This document shows, piece after piece, positions 59,214 through 64,000 of a stretch of DNA of 64,000 nucleotides. This DNA is from Parasedimentitalea marina (GTDB lineage Bacteria > Pseudomonadota > Alphaproteobacteria > Rhodobacterales > Rhodobacteraceae). The first letter of the stretch is position 1. The number at the start of each line of letters is the position of its first letter. The position numbers and the translations under genes are program-made. Below the pieces are notes generated by a model. It was given only the letters and a program-made list of their open reading frames with translations, made no database searches and had not been told where the DNA came from. The DNA is taken from the NCBI RefSeq assembly GCF_004006175.1, contig NZ_CP033219.1:1-64000 (forward strand), given 5' to 3'.

Positions 59214-62015
59214 CTAGTGTGCCTCGGCCCAGTTGGCACCACGTCCGGCATCCACGATGAGTTTTACATCCAAATGCACCGCCGGGTCGGCGGCGTTTTC
59301 CATTGCGGTGCGGGCCGCTGCAATGGTTTCTTCGACGGAGGCCTCGGGTACTTCGAACAGTAGTTCATCGTGCACCTGCAGCAGCATGCGTGCGGGCAGG
59401 TGGGCGATGGCGTCGGGCATGCGGATCATGGCGCGGCGGATTACATCTGCTGCGGTGCCCTGGATCGGTGCGTTGATGGCGGCGCGTTTGGCAAAACCGG
59501 CGCGCGGCCCTTTGGCAGCGATCTCAGGGGTATGGATCTTGCGGCCGAACAGGGTCTGGACATAGCCGTGCTCTTTGGCGAACTCGACCGTTGCGTCCAT
59601 GTAGGTGCGGATGCCAGGGAAGCGCTCGAAATAGCGGTTGATGAACCCCTGTGCCTCGGCCCGTGGAATGCGCAGGTTGCGCGCCAGGCCAAAGCCCGAG
59701 ATGCCATAGATGACGCCAAAGTTGATCGCCTTGGCCTGTCGGCGGATTTCCGGTGTCATCTCATCCAGCGATACGTCGAACATTTCCGAGGCGGTCATGG
59801 CGTGAATGTCCAACCCGTCGGCAAAGGCCTGCTTCAGCGCATCAATGCCGGCAACATGGGCCAGAATGCGCAGTTCGATCTGACTGTAGTCGAGTGACAG
59901 CAACACATTACCGGGCTCAGGTATAAAGGCCTCGCGGATGCGACGGCCCTCTTCGCTGCGCACCGGAATGTTTTGCAGGTTGGGATCTTTTGAGGCCATG
60001 CGCCCGGTGTTGGCACCGGTCTGCAAATAAGAAGTATGCACCCGGCCGGTGTCTGCATTGATATGGTCCTGAAGGGCATCCGTGTAGGTAGACTTTAGTT
60101 TGGACAGCTGACGCCAGTCCAACACGCGTGCGGGCAAGTCGTGTTCGGTGGCCAGATCCTCCAGGATATCAGCCCCAGTAGCATAGGCGCCGGTCTTGCC
60201 CTTTTTGCCACCTTCGAGACCCATTTCGTCAAACAGGATTTCGCCCAGCTGTTTTGGGCTGCCGACGTTAAAGGGCCGCCCGGCGAGCGCGTGAATATCC
60301 GCCTCCAGCTCTGCCATTTTCTGGGCAAAGGCATTGGACATACGGCTGAGCGTGTCACGGTCAACCTTGATACCGTCCATTTCCATCTTGGCCAGCACCG
60401 GAATCAGTGGCCGCTCCAACGTTTCATAAACAGTGGAGACTTTGGCCTGGTGCAATCGCGGTTTGAACAGCTGCCACAGGCGCAAAGTAATATCGGCGTC
60501 CTCGGCGGCATAGGGAATGGCGTCGCTGACCGGGACTTTGTCAAAAGTGATCGCGGATTTTCCTGTGCCCAGCAGAGGTTTGATCGGGATTGGTGTGTGA
60601 TCCAGATAGCGTTCGGACAGGGTATCCATACCGTGATTGTGCAACCCGCCGTGCAATGCATAAGACATCAGCATAGTGTCATCCATCGGCGCAACCGTGA
60701 TGCCCTGACGGGCAAAGATCTTGGCGTCATATTTCATGTTTTGGCCGATCTTCATGATCGCCGGGTCTTCCAGAACGGGTTTTAGCATCTCCAGTGCCGT
60801 GGTCAGTGGCATTTGCCCCTTGGCCAGATCGTCCGAGCCGAACAGATCATCTGCTGCGGCGGCGCGGTGGGTCAGCGGGATGTAGCAGGCGGTTCCCGGC
60901 TCGACACAGAGGGAAATACCAACCAGATCGACGACCATTTCGTCCAGCCCGGTGGTTTCGGTATCTACCGCCACCCAGCCACGTTGGCGGATCTGGTCGA
61001 TCCAGGGCTGCAGCTCGTCGGCACTGCGGACACAGGTGTAGGCGTCACGATCAAAGGGCACATCCTCGGCAATGACCTCGATCACTCCGGCGGGGGCTTC
61101 GGCAATGGCCGGGGCCTCTTGCCCCAATTGATCTGCCATCCGTTTGGTGAGGGTGCGGAATTCCATTTCGGCAAGGAAGCCCAGCAGCACTTCGGGATCG
61201 GGATCGCGCACCTCAAGGTCTGCAATGGTGAAGTCCAGCGCCATGTTGCAGTCCAGCTGTACCAATGTCTTGGACATCTCGATCTGCTTGCGCTTGTCGA
61301 TCAGGGTCTGGCGGCGTTTGGGTTGCTTGATCTCACTGGCGCGGTCCAGCAGGCTTTCCAGATCACCGTATTCATTGATCAGAAGGGCTGCGGTTTTAAT
61401 GCCGATTCCCGGCGCGCCGGGGACGTTATCGACGCTATCACCCGCCAGCGCCTGTACATCGACCACCCGTTCAGGGCCAACGCCGAATTTCTCAATCACA
61501 CCGTCCCGGTCGATGCGTTTGTTTTTCATCGCGTCCAGCATTTCAACGCCGCCGCCAACCAGTTGCATCAGATCCTTGTCGGAACTGATGATGGTACAGC
61601 GCCCACCGGCATCGCGGGCCTGACAGGCCAGGGTGGCCATGATGTCATCGGCCTCAAACCCTTCGACCTCTTTGCAGGCAATGTTAAAGGCACGGGTGGC
61701 GGTGCGGGTCAGCGGAAACTGTGGGCGCAGATCTTCGGGGGCAGGGGGACGGTTGGCCTTGTAAAGGTCATACAGATCATTTCGGAACGTCTTGCCAGAA
61801 TGGTCAAATATTACCGCTACATGGGTGGGGGCGTCGGGGCCGGTGTTGCCCTCGACATAGCGTTGCAACATGTTGCAGAACCCGGCGACAGCGCCAATCG
61901 GCAGCCCGTCGGATTTACGCGTCAATGGCGGCAATGCGTGATAGGCGCGAAAAATAAACGCCGAGCCGTCGATCAGATGCAAATGGCAGCCTTTGCCGAA
62001 TTCCGTATTGCTCAT
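59214..62015 (-). CDS. polA: DNA polymerase I
   Basis: Pol I fills gaps and removes RNA primers. The 933-residue protein has all three activities: a 5'-3' exonuclease domain (HLIDGSAFIFRAYHALP, ...GVEMLDAMKNK, VDNVPGAPGIGIKTA), a 3'-5' proofreading domain with WVAVDTETTGLD intact, and a polymerase domain. Polymerase motifs A (LSLDYSQIELRILAHVAG), B (RRQAKAINFGVIYGISGFGL) and C (LQVHDELLFE) are all present. It is a single gene, with the repeat copy D directly at its 3' end. Confidence 0.97.
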   Translation of the reverse strand: MSNTEFGKGCHLHLIDGSAFIFRAYHALPPLTRKSDGLPIGAVAGFCNMLQRYVEGNTGPDAPTHVAVIFDHSGKTFRNDLYDLYKANRPPAPEDLRPQFPLTRTATRAFNIACKEVEGFEADDIMATLACQARDAGGRCTIISSDKDLMQLVGGGVEMLDAMKNKRIDRDGVIEKFGVGPERVVDVQALAGDSVDNVPGAPGIGIKTAALLINEYGDLESLLDRASEIKQPKRRQTLIDKRKQIEMSKTLVQLDCNMALDFTIADLEVRDPDPEVLLGFLAEMEFRTLTKRMADQLGQEAPAIAEAPAGVIEVIAEDVPFDRDAYTCVRSADELQPWIDQIRQRGWVAVDTETTGLDEMVVDLVGISLCVEPGTACYIPLTHRAAAADDLFGSDDLAKGQMPLTTALEMLKPVLEDPAIMKIGQNMKYDAKIFARQGITVAPMDDTMLMSYALHGGLHNHGMDTLSERYLDHTPIPIKPLLGTGKSAITFDKVPVSDAIPYAAEDADITLRLWQLFKPRLHQAKVSTVYETLERPLIPVLAKMEMDGIKVDRDTLSRMSNAFAQKMAELEADIHALAGRPFNVGSPKQLGEILFDEMGLEGGKKGKTGAYATGADILEDLATEHDLPARVLDWRQLSKLKSTYTDALQDHINADTGRVHTSYLQTGANTGRMASKDPNLQNIPVRSEEGRRIREAFIPEPGNVLLSLDYSQIELRILAHVAGIDALKQAFADGLDIHAMTASEMFDVSLDEMTPEIRRQAKAINFGVIYGISGFGLARNLRIPRAEAQGFINRYFERFPGIRTYMDATVEFAKEHGYVQTLFGRKIHTPEIAAKGPRAGFAKRAAINAPIQGTAADVIRRAMIRMPDAIAHLPARMLLQVHDELLFEVPEASVEETIAAARTAMENAADPAVHLDVKLIVDAGRGANWAEAH

Positions 62016-62192
62016 GCCCGTGCGCTCCTCGGTGTGCTGGTTTGGTCCTGTTATCAGTTATCCCGCTTGTAAGGGCAACGCCGGAAGACAGTTCTTGTGT
62101 GCAGAAACGGAGAGGGGCTCATCGCTGGTGGTCCCCGTGCATATCCAGTAGGGGATTTTACGAGCCAGGGCAGAATAGGGGCAAGTGCCGCG

Positions 62193-63122
62193 ATGACACA
62201 GGATGCGATACGGATTGAAGGTTTGCGCAAGACCTACAAGGGCGCAAAGGGACAACCCGAGAAGCAGGCGCTTAGAGGTATCGATCTGAGCATTCCGCGC
62301 GGATCTGTGTTTGGTCTGCTGGGCCCCAATGGTGCCGGCAAATCGACAATGATCAATATTCTGGCCGGTCTGGTGCTTAAAACCTCGGGTAAGGTGACAA
62401 TCTGGGGCTTTGACCAGGATGCCAACCCTCGTCAGTCGCGGGCCTCGATTGGGGTGATGCCGCAAGAGCTGAACCTAGATCCGTTCTTTTCCCCGTGTGG
62501 CGCGCTCGAGGTGCAGGCAGGGCTGTATGGTGTCCCCAAATCCGAACGCCGCAGCGACGAGATTTTGCGCATGATCGGGCTGGAGGACAAGGCCGAGGCC
62601 TATGCCCGGACACTATCGGGTGGCATGCAGCGTCGGTTGTTGCTGGGCAAGGCATTGGTGCATCGCCCGAATATTCTGGTGCTGGATGAGCCGACCGCAG
62701 GTGTTGATATCGAGCTGCGCCAGATGTTGTGGACCAATATCCGCAAGTTGAACAAACAGGGCATGACCATCATCCTGACCACCCACTACCTGGAAGAGGC
62801 CGAAGAGATGTGCGACGAGATCGCCATCATCAATGAGGGCGAGGTGGTGGTGCGTGACAGTACGGTCAATTTGCTGGGCCGCTTGGATAGCAAAACGATG
62901 GTCGTGCAACCCGATCAGCCGGTCACAGACCTTCCCCAAGGGGATGGAATTGGGGCCGAGTTGCGTAGCGATGGCGCTGTGGTACTGCGCTACCGTGTTG
63001 GTTCTACCAGTGCGGAACAGGTACTTGCCGCGGTGCGCGATGCGGGCATCACCATCCGGGATGTGAAAACGGAAGAGGCAGATCTGGAAGACGTGTTCCT
63101 GTCTTTGACCAAGACGAAGTAG
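62193..63122 (+). CDS. ABC transporter ATP-binding protein (DrrA/CcmA-like)
   Basis: A 309-residue ATPase of the ABC-2/DrrA type. It has Walker A GPNGAGKST, the Q-loop MPQELNLD, signature LSGGMQRRLLLGKAL, Walker B ILVLDEPTAGVDIE and the switch histidine in LTTHYLEEAEEM. The C-terminal 90 residues form the typical DrrA extension ending in DLEDVFLSLTKTK. The ATG at 62193 gives the family N terminus; the frame opens earlier. The cognate ABC-2 permease would normally follow but is not here: arsR comes next on the other strand. Confidence 0.92.
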   Translation: MTQDAIRIEGLRKTYKGAKGQPEKQALRGIDLSIPRGSVFGLLGPNGAGKSTMINILAGLVLKTSGKVTIWGFDQDANPRQSRASIGVMPQELNLDPFFSPCGALEVQAGLYGVPKSERRSDEILRMIGLEDKAEAYARTLSGGMQRRLLLGKALVHRPNILVLDEPTAGVDIELRQMLWTNIRKLNKQGMTIILTTHYLEEAEEMCDEIAIINEGEVVVRDSTVNLLGRLDSKTMVVQPDQPVTDLPQGDGIGAELRSDGAVVLRYRVGSTSAEQVLAAVRDAGITIRDVKTEEADLEDVFLSLTKTK

Positions 63123-63160
63123 CGCCGGTAATTGCGAATAGGTGGCGCTGCTGAGGTGCC

Positions 63161-63490
63161 TTAGCAGGCTTTGGAGGATGCCCCACAACACGCCAGCACG
63201 CCCTGGTGATTGTTGCAGCAATCCTTGATCAGATAGCCCATCATGCCGCCCATGGCGTCAAAATCGACGCGGTAAATGATATTGCGTGATCTGCGCTCGG
63301 CGGTGACCAGCCCGGCCTTGGCAAGCGTGGACAGGTGAAATGACGCCCTGGACGATGCCGCGTCAACAGCTTCGCCAATCTCTCCGGCGGAAGCGCCGTC
63401 GCTGCCTTTGGTGACCAGAAACGTGAGGATGCGCAGCCGTGTTTCCTGAGCAAGGGCACCCAGGGCCTCGATGACTTGACCTTCATTCAT
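63161..63490 (-). CDS. ArsR/SmtB-family transcriptional repressor
   Basis: A 109-residue winged-helix repressor. The DNA-binding helices lie around SAGEIGEAVDAASSRASFHLSTLAKAGLV, followed by the beta wing AERRSRNIIYRVD. A cluster of cysteines at the C terminus (Cys91, Cys92, Cys101, Cys102, Cys109) is a candidate arsenite or metal(loid) sensor site, at a different place from the classical ArsR alpha-3 CxC. It is divergent from the DUF6428 gene across an inverted repeat that holds both -10 boxes, so self-repression is expected. The chemical inducer is inference. Confidence 0.9.
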   Translation of the reverse strand: MNEGQVIEALGALAQETRLRILTFLVTKGSDGASAGEIGEAVDAASSRASFHLSTLAKAGLVTAERRSRNIIYRVDFDAMGGMMGYLIKDCCNNHQGVLACCGASSKAC

Positions 63491-63519
63491 ATTTCAACTC
63501 CCGTTGAGGTGTCTATTGA

Positions 63520-63565
63520 CTCCATTATACTTCAATAATACTTGAGATATTGAAATATAATGGAG
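63520..63565. promoter_or_regulatory. ArsR operator with mirrored promoters
   Basis: A 46-base inverted repeat has 16-base arms: CTCCATTATACTTCAA (63520-63535) and TTGAAATATAATGGAG (63550-63565), with one mismatch. Each arm contains a perfect -10 box TATAAT, for arsR on the minus strand (63529-63524) and for the DUF6428 gene on the plus strand (63556-63561). The opposite arm supplies a TTCAAT-like -35 at 19 bases. One bound repressor complex would shut both genes. Confidence 0.8.
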
Positions 63566-63574
63566 ATTTACACG

Positions 63575-64000
63575 ATGACAGATCAACTGACAACACTGAA
63601 CGACATGCTGAAGGCGCTGGACTCCGAAGATGCAACGCTACCGCTGGTGTTTACCACCCAAGACGGTGAGATCGGCGGAGGGTATCACGTAACCGAATTG
63701 AAGCAGACCTCGATCCGCAGCATTGATTGTGGGGGTAATATTGATGATTGGCGGGAAACGCACATTCAGTTGTTGGATGGTCAAATCGGCGATCACATGA
63801 GGGTCGGAAAATTCACCTCTATCGCTGCTCAGAGCGCGGCCAAACTGAACGGGCTGGGTAAGGCTCCGCTGTATTTCGAGTTTGCGTTGGAGAACAAGGG
63901 GCTTCGCCGTTATCAGGTCCAGTCGTTTGCGTCTGAGGTGGGGCAGATCAGCATAGGGCTGAGTGAGGGCCGGGCCACGTGCAAAGCAGCGGGGGTAAGG
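63575..64000 (+). CDS. DUF6428 family protein (partial, runs off the window)
   Basis: The first 142 codons are open to the last base with no stop. The protein starts MTDQLTTLNDMLKALDSEDATLPLVFTTQDGEIGGGYHVTELK and continues through IDCGGNIDDWRETHIQLLDG, which fits the DUF6428 family often found next to arsR in alphaproteobacteria. Only a few tens of residues should be missing. The ATG at 63575 has GGAG upstream, within the operator arm. Function unknown; likely part of an arsenic or metal(loid)-responsive operon continuing beyond the window. Confidence 0.8.
   Translation, partial: MTDQLTTLNDMLKALDSEDATLPLVFTTQDGEIGGGYHVTELKQTSIRSIDCGGNIDDWRETHIQLLDGQIGDHMRVGKFTSIAAQSAAKLNGLGKAPLYFEFALENKGLRRYQVQSFASEVGQISIGLSEGRATCKAAGVR

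Noticed and set aside
60813..62072. 419-codon open frame on the plus strand
   Set aside because: Antisense to polA, whose catalytic motifs are all intact; no family resemblance.

Overview
The window is 64 kb of chromosome from an alphaproteobacterium, most likely a Roseobacter-group member of the Rhodobacterales. The evidence is the dnaA-dnaN-recF-gyrB replication locus, moderately high G+C with a strong bias to G/C at third codon positions, frequent ATGA/GTGA gene overlaps, a cytochrome c2-like protein, and alphaproteobacterial versions of PncB, TrhO, YhhQ and DUF1285. Base 1 is the dnaA start codon, so the record probably begins at dnaA and the DNA upstream of it cannot be seen. I see no rRNA, tRNA, CRISPR array, transposase, integrase or prophage. 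This is mostly core chromosome with a few accessory insertions.

Layout. 1-8274 is the replication block: dnaA, dnaN, recF, a LysE-type exporter, then a divergent tetR/flavodoxin-fold oxidoreductase pair with clear operators, then gyrB. 8482-16066 holds a Tat-exported amidohydrolase, trhO, and a pncA / hybrid histidine kinase / pncB group for NAD salvage. 16146-23114 is one long minus-strand run with overlapping genes: peptide-type ABC importer (binding protein, two permeases, double ATPase), a GNAT acetyltransferase and an aldehyde dehydrogenase. 23280-26528 carries panBC and glpK. 26631-37286 is mixed housekeeping: FAD monooxygenase, idi, cytochrome c with an FNR-type promoter, P1 peptidase, cupin and SDR, arfB, yhhQ, a four-gene envelope run (thioesterase, UMF1-type MFS, mepA, phytase-esterase-like) and yggT. 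37430-42659 has recQ, yaaA and a second hybrid kinase. 42805-50393 is an alpha-2-macroglobulin/PBP1c pair. 50580-57284 is a translationally coupled moxR-DUF58-BatA/DUF4159-membrane protein operon. 57337-64000 has DUF1285, a hydroxypyruvate-isomerase-like gene, polA, an ABC ATPase, and arsR divergent from a DUF6428 gene that runs off the window.

The most interesting structure is not a gene. A multi-hairpin repeat occurs four times, at about 26538, 33007, 50414 and 59015. It has CTCCCGC/GCGGGAG ends and a central 18-bp palindrome. Every copy lies directly 3' of one or two genes, three of them between convergent genes. Two copies differ by a paired, compensatory change in the central stem, and one has an extra hairpin inserted in that stem. 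Other points to follow up are a probable one-base-broken tiny gene behind yhhQ, a class II-spaced FNR box before the cytochrome c gene, a kinase lodged between pncA and pncB, and mirrored promoters inside one ArsR inverted repeat.
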